Shown here piece after piece: positions 8,746 to 17,036 of a stretch of DNA of 62,986 bases; within the stretch, counting starts at the first letter, position 1; the number at the start of each line of letters is the position of its first letter. Source of the stretch: Sphingomonas sp. AR_OL41 (GTDB lineage Bacteria; Pseudomonadota; Alphaproteobacteria; Sphingomonadales; Sphingomonadaceae). A model generated the notes under the pieces. It was not told where the DNA came from and did no database searches. It worked only from the letters and a program-made list of their open reading frames with translations. The translations under genes were made by a program, and so were the position numbers. Location of the stretch: positions 1 to 62,986 of the forward strand of contig NZ_JARYTI010000027.1 in the NCBI RefSeq assembly GCF_029911635.1. The letters are read 5' to 3'.

Positions 8746-9510
8746 TCAGCCGAGCGGTGGGCCGCTCGCGACGAGATCGTTGAAAACGCCGATAAAGGCT
8801 TGCTCGCCGGCGCCGGGGTTCGCTCGCATGGCGACCGCGTCGCCGACGAGAATCTCGTCGGCGTCAGTGGCAAGCTTGGCCATCGCTTCGGCGATGAACG
8901 CGTCCAACGGCATGGCGCGCTCTTCTTCGGTGCTGTTGAGCAATTCAGTCCGCACCCATGGCGGGGCAATTTCGATCACGTTCACGCCGGCAGCGCGCAA
9001 CAAATATCGCTGGGACAGCGTGTAGCTGTGGAGCGCGGCCTTGGTCGCCGAATAGACCGCGGTCGCAACCAGCGGCACGAACCCGAGCACCGAGGTGATG
9101 TTGACGATTACCGGGTCGGGCTGCTGCTTGAGGTGATCGAGCAACGCAGCTGTGACGCGGATCGGGCCACCGAGATTCGTGGTGACGGTTGTCACGAGCT
9201 TGTCTTCGTCGACCGGGCCGGTGGCGTCGTCGATCAACATGATGCCGGCGTTGTTGATCACCACATTGAGCGCCGGATGATCCGCGATCAGCTTTGCGGC
9301 GGTGGTCAGAATGGCCGCCGGGTCGGTGACGTCGAGTTCGACCGCCACCATACCCGGATTGGCGTCAATCGCGGCGTCAAGGCGTTCGCGGCGTCGGCCG
9401 GAGATGATGACCTTGTTGCCAAGGCTGTGAAACGCCTCCGCGAGCGCGCGTCCGATGCCGGAGCCGCCGCCGGTGATGAGGATGGTATTGCCAGTCATGC
9501 GCATGGTCAT
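8746..9510 (-). CDS. SDR oxidoreductase, DltE-like
   Basis: A short-chain dehydrogenase/reductase of 254 residues. The Rossmann motif TGGGSGIG, the NNAG segment (VINNAGIM), the catalytic Ser region (NITSVLGFVP) and YSATKAA (Y-x-x-x-K) are all present. The overall pattern (MTGNTILITGGGSGIGRALA, RLDAAI, ELDVTDPAAI) is that of the DltE/YdfG-like classical SDRs. The ATG at 9510 was chosen because it overlaps the stop of the upstream NTF2 gene as ATGA and has GGGA just ahead. The substrate is probably a small carbonyl compound or secondary alcohol. Confidence 0.9.
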   Translation of the reverse strand: MTMRMTGNTILITGGGSGIGRALAEAFHSLGNKVIISGRRRERLDAAIDANPGMVAVELDVTDPAAILTTAAKLIADHPALNVVINNAGIMLIDDATGPVDEDKLVTTVTTNLGGPIRVTAALLDHLKQQPDPVIVNITSVLGFVPLVATAVYSATKAALHSYTLSQRYLLRAAGVNVIEIAPPWVRTELLNSTEEERAMPLDAFIAEAMAKLATDADEILVGDAVAMRANPGAGEQAFIGVFNDLVASGPPLG

Positions 9511-9914
9511 GTTCCCGTTGGGTTGGAGTGATTTGCGAGGCGCGCGGCGAGGTCGTCGGCGAAAGCGACGAGCTGCTCGTAGGGAAGATGAAAGAGCCGG
9601 ATGCGGGCGATCGCGCCAGCTGCGTCGCGCTCCAGAATTGTCACGCCCTCGATCGGCATTCCACGATAGCTGCCTTCCCATTCGAGAATGCTGCGATCGT
9701 GCACGCGGGTCTCGCGGGTGAAGGCGATCCGACCGTACATCGCGCGCGTCGCGACAAAGAAGGCGCGAACGCGGACCGCGCCGCAAATCGAGGCGCCCAG
9801 CACCGAAGCAGTCAGTTCCGGCTCGATCGAGAAGGCTGCCGCAAAGGCAGCCAAGGTCGGCCGGGTGACGATGTCGAGCCAGTCGCGACCCGCCGCAGCG
9901 TTGCGCTTGTCCAT
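9507..9914 (-). CDS. NTF2-like/SnoaL-fold protein (copy 3)
   Basis: A 135-residue protein of the NTF2-fold type: N-terminal DWLDIVTRPTLAAFAAAFS, central strands VRVRAFFVATRAMY and RETRVHDRSILEWEGSY, and a C-terminal RLFHLPYEQLVAFADDLA helix. The fold assignment is moderately firm; no catalytic role is apparent. It overlaps the downstream SDR start by 4 bp (ATGA) and begins 1 bp after the stop of OYE copy 3, so the three genes are very likely translationally coupled and act on the same compound class. Confidence 0.75.
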   Translation of the reverse strand: MDKRNAAAGRDWLDIVTRPTLAAFAAAFSIEPELTASVLGASICGAVRVRAFFVATRAMYGRIAFTRETRVHDRSILEWEGSYRGMPIEGVTILERDAAGAIARIRLFHLPYEQLVAFADDLAARLANHSNPTGT

Positions 9915-9915
9915 C

Positions 9916-11070
9916 TTATCGATCCCGGCCTGCGGTCAACGCAGGATAATCGGTGTATCCTTCCGGCCCGCCGCCATAGGCTTTGGCGCGATCGAAGAGA
10001 TTGAGCGCGGCGCCGATCCGCACACGTTCGGGCAGGTCCGGATTGGCGATAAACATCCGGCCGAATGCGACGGCATCGGCAAGTCCCGCCGCTATTGTTG
10101 AGGCGCCGCTGTCCGGTCCGTAACCACCGGCAGTGATGACGGGACCATCGAACAGATGGCGGAACAGAACGGCATTGTTGGCGCTGTCGACGCTGGCATC
10201 ATCGGCGATGCCTGCCGAGGAAGCACGCGGCTCAATCAGGTGGAGCCAGGCGATCTTACGGTCGCTGAGCTGTTCGACGACATATGCAAAATGGGGCACC
10301 GTGGCGCTGTCGCTAAGGCCACCGAGGTTGCCGTGTGGGGAGAGGCGGACGGCGGTCCGGTCGGCGCCAATGTCGCTGACGATGCCGTCGACCACCTCGA
10401 GCAAGAGTCGCGAGCGGTTCTCGATCGTGCCGCCATAGGCGTCGGAGCGATGATTGGTGCCGTCCTGGAGGAATTGATCCAGCAGGAAGCCGTTTGCACC
10501 GTGAATCTCGACCGCATCGAACCCGGCCAGCCTGGCATGGCGCGCAGCCTGGCGAAAGGATTCGACCAGTGCGGGGAGTTCAGCCGTTTCAAGCGCGCGC
10601 GGCGTCTCGAAAGGAACCTTCGTGAAGCCCGGTGTGTAGATCACGCCAGCAGGCGCGATCGCAGAAGGGGCCACGGGCAGGCTGCCATCCGGGCTGTACA
10701 GTGAATGCGACCAGCGACCGTGATGGACGATTTGCAGGGCGATGAGTCCGCCTTTGGCGTGGACAGCATCTGTGACGCTCCGCCAGCCGGCAATCTGGTC
10801 AGCTGTATAAATGCCGGGCATCCGGGGATAGCCGCGGCCCTGCAAACTGATCGCGGTCGCTTCAGCGATAATCAGGCCGGCGGAGGCACGCTGACCATAA
10901 TATTCGGCGCCGATCTTCTGTGGAATACCATCTGCCGAGGCCCGCATGCGAGTGAGTGCGGGCATGATCATGCGATTGGAGAGCGCAAGCGCCCCCAGGG
11001 AGACCGGCGTGAAAAGGACATCCGCCAGCACCCTGTCCTTTTGCGAAACACTGGGGTCGGTGCGGTTCAT
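9916..11070 (-). CDS. Old Yellow Enzyme family alkene reductase (copy 3)
   Basis: A third OYE-type FMN reductase, 384 residues. Signatures are LFTPVSLGALALSNRM at the start, H-x-x-N in IHGANGFL, LQDGTNHRSDAYGG, and the C-terminal GGYGPDSGAST...AFGRMFIANPDL. Its substrate loop (VHHGRWSHSLYSPDG) differs from copies 1 and 2, consistent with a different substrate range. GGAGAGAG lies just ahead of the ATG at 11070. A strong terminator-like hairpin lies between it and the upstream hydrolase gene, so this gene may head its own transcript with the NTF2 and SDR genes downstream. Confidence 0.93.
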   Translation of the reverse strand: MNRTDPSVSQKDRVLADVLFTPVSLGALALSNRMIMPALTRMRASADGIPQKIGAEYYGQRASAGLIIAEATAISLQGRGYPRMPGIYTADQIAGWRSVTDAVHAKGGLIALQIVHHGRWSHSLYSPDGSLPVAPSAIAPAGVIYTPGFTKVPFETPRALETAELPALVESFRQAARHARLAGFDAVEIHGANGFLLDQFLQDGTNHRSDAYGGTIENRSRLLLEVVDGIVSDIGADRTAVRLSPHGNLGGLSDSATVPHFAYVVEQLSDRKIAWLHLIEPRASSAGIADDASVDSANNAVLFRHLFDGPVITAGGYGPDSGASTIAAGLADAVAFGRMFIANPDLPERVRIGAALNLFDRAKAYGGGPEGYTDYPALTAGRDR

Positions 11071-11150
11071 CGACTCTCTCCATCAACGGGCCAGCGGCGT
11101 CTGTTTCCGCCGACGGGAGGCCGGTGAATCAAATCGCGTTGAAAAGGGGT

Positions 11151-11182
11151 GGCGGGTCGGCCGGGGGGGGAGCCGACCCGCC
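11151..11182 (-). terminator. Terminator-like hairpin after the 11203-11883 hydrolase
   Basis: A perfect 11-bp stem, GGCGGGTCGGC at 11151-11161 and GCCGACCCGCC at 11172-11182, with a 10-nt loop. Read on the minus strand it lies just past the hydrolase stop codon and is followed by CCCCTTTTC, a short T-run. This is a plausible intrinsic terminator between the hydrolase and OYE copy 3. Confidence 0.65.
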
Positions 11183-11202
11183 GGTAGTGGCGAAAGGCTA
11201 AG

Positions 11203-11883
11203 TCAGCCCATCGCCAGGAGGATCAGGTCAGACACCTTGTGGGGCTGCGACAGCATGGGCAGGTGACTGCTGTCGGTGTCGACCGTGATCGCCTCCATTC
11301 GTTTTGCCATCATCGCCTGAAGCTCGGGGTGGATCGTGTTGTCCAGGGTTGCCCGCAGGAACCAGCTGGGCTTTTCCTTCCAGGCGGGCACCGTGATCGG
11401 CGTGCTGAGCGCGGCGGCGGCGGTCGGGCCTTGCGTCTGGAAAATCGCATTGCGCTCGGCAAGCGGCAGGTCCTGCGCGAACACCTCGTCCACGCCGCGG
11501 CGCGAGAGCTTCAGGAAACCCTCGTCGTCCGGCACAAGGACGTTCGGGAGGTCGTTGGGTGGGCCCTCCGCGCCGAGACCCAGCACCGTCTCCCCGGCAT
11601 CGGGCGCGAAAGCCGCGACATAGACGAGGCCGGCCACCTTGGGGTCGAGACCGGCTTCGGTGATGACCGCGCCGCCATAGGAATGGCCGACCAGCAGGGC
11701 GGGGCCCTTGGCGATCGCGATCGCGCGGCGCACGATCGCGGCGTCTGCGGCCAATGACGCCAGGGTCGTGGATACGGCAACGAGCTCGAGACCTGTATCC
11801 TCCAGCAGCGGCAGGACCTTGTTCCAGCCGGACGCGTTCGCCCAGGCACCATGTACAAAGATTATGGTCGAAATGGCCGACAT
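11203..11883 (-). CDS. Cytoplasmic alpha/beta hydrolase
   Basis: A 226-residue alpha/beta hydrolase without a signal peptide. It shows IIFVHGAWANASGWNKVLP, the nucleophile elbow GHSYGG, an acid in the RATLDNTIHPELQ region, and the catalytic His in SSHLPMLSQP. The family includes plant-esterase-like and pyrethroid-hydrolase-like enzymes of wide substrate range. Its promoter region contains a 20-bp palindrome (11984-12003) and lies directly downstream of the response-regulator gene, so it is the best candidate for a direct target of that regulator. Confidence 0.88.
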   Translation of the reverse strand: MSAISTIIFVHGAWANASGWNKVLPLLEDTGLELVAVSTTLASLAADAAIVRRAIAIAKGPALLVGHSYGGAVITEAGLDPKVAGLVYVAAFAPDAGETVLGLGAEGPPNDLPNVLVPDDEGFLKLSRRGVDEVFAQDLPLAERNAIFQTQGPTAAAALSTPITVPAWKEKPSWFLRATLDNTIHPELQAMMAKRMEAITVDTDSSHLPMLSQPHKVSDLILLAMG

Positions 11884-11983
11884 GCCGGGTCTCCCACGTT
11901 GAGCGCGACGGGATGTCGGCTCGCGCTGAACGACAGCGTGCCGTTCTTGTCGGCCGTGGGCGGCCGCCGCGATATCCCTGTAC

Positions 11984-12003
11984 GGGGAAGTCCGGACTAC
12001 CCC
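11984..12003. promoter_or_regulatory. 20-bp palindromic operator candidate
   Basis: GGGGAAGTCCGGACTACCCC is a near-perfect palindrome: the central AGTCCGGACT is perfect and the flanks GGGG/CCCC pair, with one A/A mismatch on each side. It lies about 100 bp upstream of the hydrolase start at 11883, in the gap after the response-regulator gene. Size and symmetry suit a dimeric NarL/FixJ-type regulator. A small hairpin CCCTTT-TCGGG-AAAGGG follows at 12002-12018. Confidence 0.5.
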
Positions 12004-12064
12004 TTTTCGGGAAAGGGTGATGAACCCCGGACGCTCGACCGGTCGCAGGATCTACGCATGCCGT

Positions 12065-12703
12065 TCAAAGCTCCAGGATACCGCGCTTGGCCGCCACCGC
12101 CACCGCGTGCGCACGGTCGCCGACCTGGAGCTTGCCGAAGATGCTCTTCATGTGCGCCTTGATCGTGTCCTCGGTCACGGCGAGCTGCCAGGCGATCTGC
12201 TTGTTGGCGTTGCCGGCCGCGACGAGCCTGAGTACCGACAATTCGCGCTCGCTCAGCGCCTCGTCACCGATATGAACCGCAATTTCGTGGGCGACCTCCG
12301 GCGGGATACGACGCAGGCCGGCATGGACCGCGCGGATGGTGTCGAGCAGTTCGCGGCGCACCGCGCTTTTCAGGAGATAGCCGACCGCGCCGGCCTTCAG
12401 TGCACGCACCGCCTGTGCATCCCCGGCATAGGTCGTCAGCACGATGATGCGCGCAGTCGGGAACTCGGCACGGATTTGCGTGATGGCCTCCTGTCCGCCG
12501 CCGTGCGGCATCTGCAGGTCCATCAAGGTGACGTCAGGCCGAAGTCTGCGAAAGCTCTCCAGCGCTTCGACGCCGTTTGCGGCTTCCCCCACCAGTCTCA
12601 TGTCGCTCTGCGTCGCGAGGATCGCGGCGAGACCATCGCGAAGAACGGGATGATCGTCGACCGTCAAAACGCTGATCGTTCGGGTCTCGTCTATCGCCGT
12701 CAT
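12065..12703 (-). CDS. NarL/LuxR-type response regulator
   Basis: A 212-residue two-component response regulator. The receiver domain (about residues 10-125) has the acidic pair D16-D17, the phospho-acceptor D62 in LMDLQMP, the switch threonine (VLTTY) and the lysine in GYLLKSA. A LuxR-type helix-turn-helix occupies the C-terminal 65 residues (LSERELSVLRLVAAGNANK, VTEDTIKAHMKSIFGKL). The start codon lies 3 bp after the stop of the sensor kinase, so the two are co-expressed and form a cognate pair. The likely target is the palindrome at 11984-12003. Confidence 0.96.
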   Translation of the reverse strand: MTAIDETRTISVLTVDDHPVLRDGLAAILATQSDMRLVGEAANGVEALESFRRLRPDVTLMDLQMPHGGGQEAITQIRAEFPTARIIVLTTYAGDAQAVRALKAGAVGYLLKSAVRRELLDTIRAVHAGLRRIPPEVAHEIAVHIGDEALSERELSVLRLVAAGNANKQIAWQLAVTEDTIKAHMKSIFGKLQVGDRAHAVAVAAKRGILEL

Positions 12704-12706
12704 CGA

Positions 12707-15700
12707 CTATTTCCTGTCCTGCGTCTTGCGCCGGGGAAACCACCAGCGGCGTTGCTTCGATGCCGCATAGGCCAAGGCCGCGGGAACGATGAGCGTGATG
12801 TCCGTGCCGCCGCCGGGGCGGCTGGCGATGTGGAAGCTGCTACGGATCTTGTCGGCGCGCTCGCGCATGCCGGCCATGCCGAAATGGTGCTGTCGTCCAC
12901 CGTTTTCCATAATGTCGACCGGGATGCCGATTCCGTTATCGCGAAAATGTACCCGAAACTCGCGCGCGTGATAGGTGATGCTGACCTCGATCGCTTCCGC
13001 CTTCGCGTGCAGCAGCGCATTGGCAATCGCCTCGTCGCCAATTCGGACCACCTCTTCCTGGACGATCGGGTGCAACGGCCGATGCCTGCCTTCGACGATC
13101 ACCCGAAATGCGCCCGACGTCGCATTGGACATTCTGGCGGCCGAATCGATGAATGCCTGCGAAAGATCGTCGCCGGTCGATCCCGTGCGGAGGTCGGACA
13201 CGCGATCTCGCCCTTCCGCCAGCGCCGCGTCCGCACGGTCGAGCGCCTGCTCCATCGTCTCGCGCGCCGCGCCTCCCTTGGGCAACTGCTCCGTGATGGC
13301 CTGAAAGCGATACACAAGGCCCTGGAAGCCCTGCAACAAGGTATCGTGCAGTTCGCGCGCTATCCGCTCGCGCTCGCCCAGGCGCTCCTCCAGCCGCAAC
13401 TGTATACGCGCAGCCAGCTGCCGCACGCGAAGCGAGTAGAGGATCGCAACCATCGCCAGCAGGGAAAGCGCCGTTAGCGCCTTGAACCATCCGCTCTCCA
13501 AAAAGGTGGGCGCGATTGTGAATGTCAACGCCGCGCCCGTCCTGTTCCAGACCCCATCATTATTGGCGGCGATGACGCGAAAACGGTAACTGCCTGGCCC
13601 GAGCGCGGTATAGAATGCCTGGCGCCGCGCGCCCGGATCGACCCAGTCGGCATCGAAGCCCTCGAGCTTGTAGCGAAACCTGACCCGCTCCGGCACCGAC
13701 AGACTCAGGGCAGTGTAGTCGATCTGCAGGTTCGACGTGCCCGGCGGCAGACCGACCGGTGCGGCGACATCATATTCCTTGCCGCCCGCGATCAGCGAAC
13801 GGATCACAACCGGCGGCGCCAAAGGGTTCCGGGACACGTGGTGCGGATCGATCCACGCCACGCCGTGGCTGGTGATGAACCATAGCCGTCCATCGCTCGC
13901 TTCGATTGCCGTGGGGCTATGCGAATCCTGTTGCGCGACGCCAGGCAGTCCGTCCTCCAGGTTGAACACGCTTTCGCGCATCGGCTGCTCTGGGTGTGCG
14001 AACGCCGCAGAGAGATCGCGCCCTGTGATCCTGATGACACCGGTGATCGCATTGACCCACAGATCGCCATTGGCTGTCTCGACGATTCCCGAGATCCGGC
14101 TCAGCAAGGGGTGCTGTTGCGCGCGAAGCGTCTGGAAATGGCCGTCCCTGAACCGGGCGAGGCCGAAGTCGCCGCCAACGAACACATCTCGCAAGCCGGG
14201 TGAAACGATCGAGATATTGCCGATCGCCAGGCCGTCGGCTGCCGAGAAAACCCGGCGGAAGTGGCCGTCAAGTAAGGCGAGGTGCCACTCATAGTTGAGC
14301 CATGTTCGCCCGTCATGATCATATGCCAGCTCCAGCGACGAAGCCTTGGCTGCCTCTGGCTCGGGCACATCGAGCACCCAGCGATTTCCCGCGCGACAGA
14401 AGATGCCGCGGCCGAGCACCGAGATACAGATCCGGCCGGACTTGTCCTCGAGCCAGCCCGACACCCGGCTGCGAAACGCCTTGGGCATGGCGACGGGCGC
14501 CAGCACACGGCCCGACAAGCGCTTGAGGCCGCCGTGGAATTCCGCCCAGACCCTGTTGGTACGATCGGCGTATAGAAAGGTCGTCCAGCCCTCCATCGGT
14601 GTCAGGCGTTCGGCTGCCTTGTCGGGATGGGCGCGAAACAGGGCCTCGCCGGTTGTTACATAGACCGCGCCTGCGGCACCCGCAGCCGCACGAAATCCCT
14701 GCTGCGAGGTCGCGGGCAGGCCGGGCGCGGCCACCGCGTTCGTCGCGCGGAAGCGATCGAGGCCAAGATTGGTCCCCACCCAGATATTGCCTTCGCGATC
14801 TTCCAGAATGGGTTTTGCCAAGTCCGAACTCAGTCCGTCCTTGAGCCTGAACGCCTCCCGCATGCGCAATGGTAATCGAGCCGCCATCGGCCCGGCACCA
14901 GGTCCGCGGACACGGAAAACGCCTGCGTCAGGGATCGTGCCCCACAACACGCCATCGCGGTCGAACAGCATGCGCTGGGCATGCGGCACGGCAGCCGGCA
15001 ACTCCCTTACCCGCAGCGCAGCGCCTGCGGGACCCGAGACCTTATGGAGCGGCACGCCACCCATTGTCGTGACCCAGATGGTGGAATCGCTCGACTGCGT
15101 AATGCCCAAAATCATGTCTGCGGCCGTTTCGACCACCTCGAACCGGCGAGCATCGGGTCGGAGCACTGCAAGCGATCTGCCCACAGCAATCCACAACGCG
15201 CCGCTGCGCGATGACAAGGCGCTCGCGACCAGGCCGGTGGGCAGCCCGAGCCGCGGGCCAGCAACTACCCAATGACCGTTGGCGTATCGCGCAAGTCCGC
15301 CGTGCCCGACGCCGTCAATGACCGCCCACAAGGTGCCGCGCGCACCTGGTAGGATCTGAAAGATCGCACCGTCGGGTCGGCTGACCGCGACCGTCGTGAG
15401 CCGGCCGGCGTGGAGCCGGGAAATATGCCCCGTATTGTAGCCGATCCAGATGTCGCCGCTCGGATCGGCGTAGAGCGCGTTGATGTTGCTCGACGGCATG
15501 TCATCGCCGGGGGCGGGCCTGAACTTTTCGAAGCGGACGCCATCGAAGCGATAGAGGCCGGCGCCGGTACCGAGCCAGAGATAGCCGTCAGGCGACTGCG
15601 CAAGTGCCCAGATGTCGGGCGGCGCGCCGTCGCGGATCGTCCAGGCGGTATGATGCAGCTGGTCAAGATTGCGCACGGGATCGAGGGCTCGCGCCCGCTC

Positions 15701-15760
15701 GGCATGGAGGAGCACCGCGCAAACGAGGAAGATCAGGAATGATATTCCTCGGCTCTCCAT
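12707..15760 (-). CDS. Sensor histidine kinase with periplasmic beta-propeller
   Basis: A 1017-residue membrane kinase. A signal peptide (ISFLIFLVCAVLLHA) is followed by about 700 residues of two-component regulator propeller repeats (recurrent DGYLWLGT, GDIWIGY, GNIWVGT, GRLWFIT), then a Y_Y_Y-type domain (RFRYKLEGFDADWVDPG), one membrane helix (LTALSLLAMVAILYSL), a HisKA_3 dimerisation domain with phospho-acceptor H805 in ARELHDTLLQ, and a HATPase domain with the N-box (IGDEAIANALLHA) and G-box (RDNGIGIP, GMAGMRERA). The ATG at 15760 gives the signal peptide; the open frame upstream to 15883 is basic and untypical. Such propeller sensors usually detect oligosaccharides or other periplasmic ligands. 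Here the kinase is coupled to a detoxification-like block. Confidence 0.95.
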   Translation of the reverse strand: MESRGISFLIFLVCAVLLHAERARALDPVRNLDQLHHTAWTIRDGAPPDIWALAQSPDGYLWLGTGAGLYRFDGVRFEKFRPAPGDDMPSSNINALYADPSGDIWIGYNTGHISRLHAGRLTTVAVSRPDGAIFQILPGARGTLWAVIDGVGHGGLARYANGHWVVAGPRLGLPTGLVASALSSRSGALWIAVGRSLAVLRPDARRFEVVETAADMILGITQSSDSTIWVTTMGGVPLHKVSGPAGAALRVRELPAAVPHAQRMLFDRDGVLWGTIPDAGVFRVRGPGAGPMAARLPLRMREAFRLKDGLSSDLAKPILEDREGNIWVGTNLGLDRFRATNAVAAPGLPATSQQGFRAAAGAAGAVYVTTGEALFRAHPDKAAERLTPMEGWTTFLYADRTNRVWAEFHGGLKRLSGRVLAPVAMPKAFRSRVSGWLEDKSGRICISVLGRGIFCRAGNRWVLDVPEPEAAKASSLELAYDHDGRTWLNYEWHLALLDGHFRRVFSAADGLAIGNISIVSPGLRDVFVGGDFGLARFRDGHFQTLRAQQHPLLSRISGIVETANGDLWVNAITGVIRITGRDLSAAFAHPEQPMRESVFNLEDGLPGVAQQDSHSPTAIEASDGRLWFITSHGVAWIDPHHVSRNPLAPPVVIRSLIAGGKEYDVAAPVGLPPGTSNLQIDYTALSLSVPERVRFRYKLEGFDADWVDPGARRQAFYTALGPGSYRFRVIAANNDGVWNRTGAALTFTIAPTFLESGWFKALTALSLLAMVAILYSLRVRQLAARIQLRLEERLGERERIARELHDTLLQGFQGLVYRFQAITEQLPKGGAARETMEQALDRADAALAEGRDRVSDLRTGSTGDDLSQAFIDSAARMSNATSGAFRVIVEGRHRPLHPIVQEEVVRIGDEAIANALLHAKAEAIEVSITYHAREFRVHFRDNGIGIPVDIMENGGRQHHFGMAGMRERADKIRSSFHIASRPGGGTDITLIVPAALAYAASKQRRWWFPRRKTQDRK

Positions 15761-15905
15761 GCGGTCTTGTATTTCGGATCGCTCGGACCTGTCCACGACG
15801 ATACCAGCCAAATCGCCACATTGCCGGCGCGCCACTCGAAAGAGTAACGCGGCGCTTACCCTTTGCGGCATGGTGCCCGTCACGTGATCATCCTAATTGG
15901 GTGCG

Positions 15906-16265
15906 GTGACAAAAAGCTTCCTGGCGTATCCCACCGGAGTCGCGGGATCCGCGCTTCTTTTGCTTCGATTTTCCGTGGCGGCAGCGCTCATTATCGGCAT
16001 CTGCCTCCACTATGGCGACTGGGTCGAATTCGCCGCGGTATTGACGGGCGCGCTTCTCGTGATGGGGCTTTTCACAAGGCCAATCGCAGGCCTGTGCGCG
16101 ATCGTCAGCCTCACCGTCGCGTTCAAGACCACCGGATCTCTCGGTATCTGGGTTGGCTTGCACGGCTTGTCGGCTGTCGTCCTATCCATGCTCGGCGCTG
16201 GCGGGTATTCCGTCGATGGACAGCTGTTCGGCCGACATGTCATCAATTTCAGACGACCCGATTGA
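15906..16265 (+). CDS. DoxX-like small membrane protein
   Basis: A 119-residue protein with four hydrophobic stretches (ALLLLRFSVAAALIIGICL, EFAAVLTGALLVMGLF, IAGLCAIVSLTVAF, WVGLHGLSAVVLSML), the layout of the DoxX/DoxD family, whose roles include redox or sulfur-related membrane functions. The GTG at 15906 is taken as start; a TTG three codons earlier is also open. It diverges from the sensor kinase with a gap of about 145 bp that must contain both promoters. The family call is by topology, so function is uncertain. Confidence 0.7.
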   Translation: MTKSFLAYPTGVAGSALLLLRFSVAAALIIGICLHYGDWVEFAAVLTGALLVMGLFTRPIAGLCAIVSLTVAFKTTGSLGIWVGLHGLSAVVLSMLGAGGYSVDGQLFGRHVINFRRPD

Positions 16266-16521
16266 AGGTGACTGCGGCTACGCGATCCGCCGCGGCATCT
16301 TTCACGAGCCGAGAGCAAAGCTGGGTCGATTTAGGAACGATCATGGAATGGATCGGGTTCGGCTTCGGATCTTCGTCCAGTGTGACGATCTCCACGGTGG
16401 AACTGATCCGTCCAACCTGCTCGGCGGATCCTTGTGCGACGGCATTTGCTTGAACGGCACTTATGTCGGCGTCCAGTCGGGTGATACGGCTCGAACTGGC
16501 CGTGGCGAAAACTGAGGTCAC
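16249..16521 (-). CDS. Possible small hypothetical protein
   Basis: A 90-residue open frame starting with ATGA overlap on the stop of the zinc-ribbon gene at 16518, which would suit translational coupling. Its 3' end overlaps the end of the DoxX-like gene on the other strand by 17 bp. Composition (ITRLDADISAVQANAVAQG) is more protein-like than most antisense frames here, but I recognise no family. It may be non-coding. Confidence 0.3.
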   Translation of the reverse strand: MTSVFATASSSRITRLDADISAVQANAVAQGSAEQVGRISSTVEIVTLDEDPKPNPIHSMIVPKSTQLCSRLVKDAAADRVAAVTFNRVV

Positions 16522-17036
16522 CGATACTCCGCATTCACGCCATAGCCCCGCTCAACGAGCCGTTTCACGATCCAGCGAAGCGGCAGATGGCAACTCGACC
16601 AGCCTTTGCGCGGCATCTCGGTCGCCTCGCGCCAATATTCCAGCATGAGGTTCCGATCGGCGACGAAGGGGTCGAGCACGCGAAGTGCGAGGCGCACCTC
16701 GATCGAACCAACCGCGCCGACGGTCGATCGGCGCGCTGCATCCGCAAGGATGTGGAGCGCGAGGTTTATGAGGATATTTTCCGCGCGCCGTCGGCGGAGC
16801 TCGCGGCTGTTCTCACTGAACGGGAGCGCTTCGACCTCGACGTCCCGCGCGTGGCAACGCCGGCACGACTGATCGGCGCGCACGGACGCCCAGGTCCGGC
16901 TCAGATTCAACCCGGTCCTCTCGTGCAGCAACGCTTCGCGCTCGATCAACTCGACCGCACCGCACTTGTTGCAGGTGACGCGTACTGCGGCCTCGATGCG
17001 GCGGAGGTCTTCGAGATTCCTGATGGGGCCGACCAT
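16518..17036 (-). CDS. Hypothetical zinc-ribbon protein
   Basis: A 172-residue soluble protein of unknown function. Residues 20-62 form a likely zinc ribbon with two CxxC pairs (C22/C25 in TCNKCG and C58/C61 in CRRCH). The C-terminal half is a predicted helical region ending in a PLRWIVKRLVERGYG segment. No catalytic motif is apparent. It could be a nucleic-acid-binding or protein-binding adaptor. GGAG lies 2 bp before the ATG at 17036, which is rather close, so the exact start is open. It stands alone between the DoxX gene and a gap of about 570 bp. Confidence 0.6.
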   Translation of the reverse strand: MVGPIRNLEDLRRIEAAVRVTCNKCGAVELIEREALLHERTGLNLSRTWASVRADQSCRRCHARDVEVEALPFSENSRELRRRRAENILINLALHILADAARRSTVGAVGSIEVRLALRVLDPFVADRNLMLEYWREATEMPRKGWSSCHLPLRWIVKRLVERGYGVNAEYR

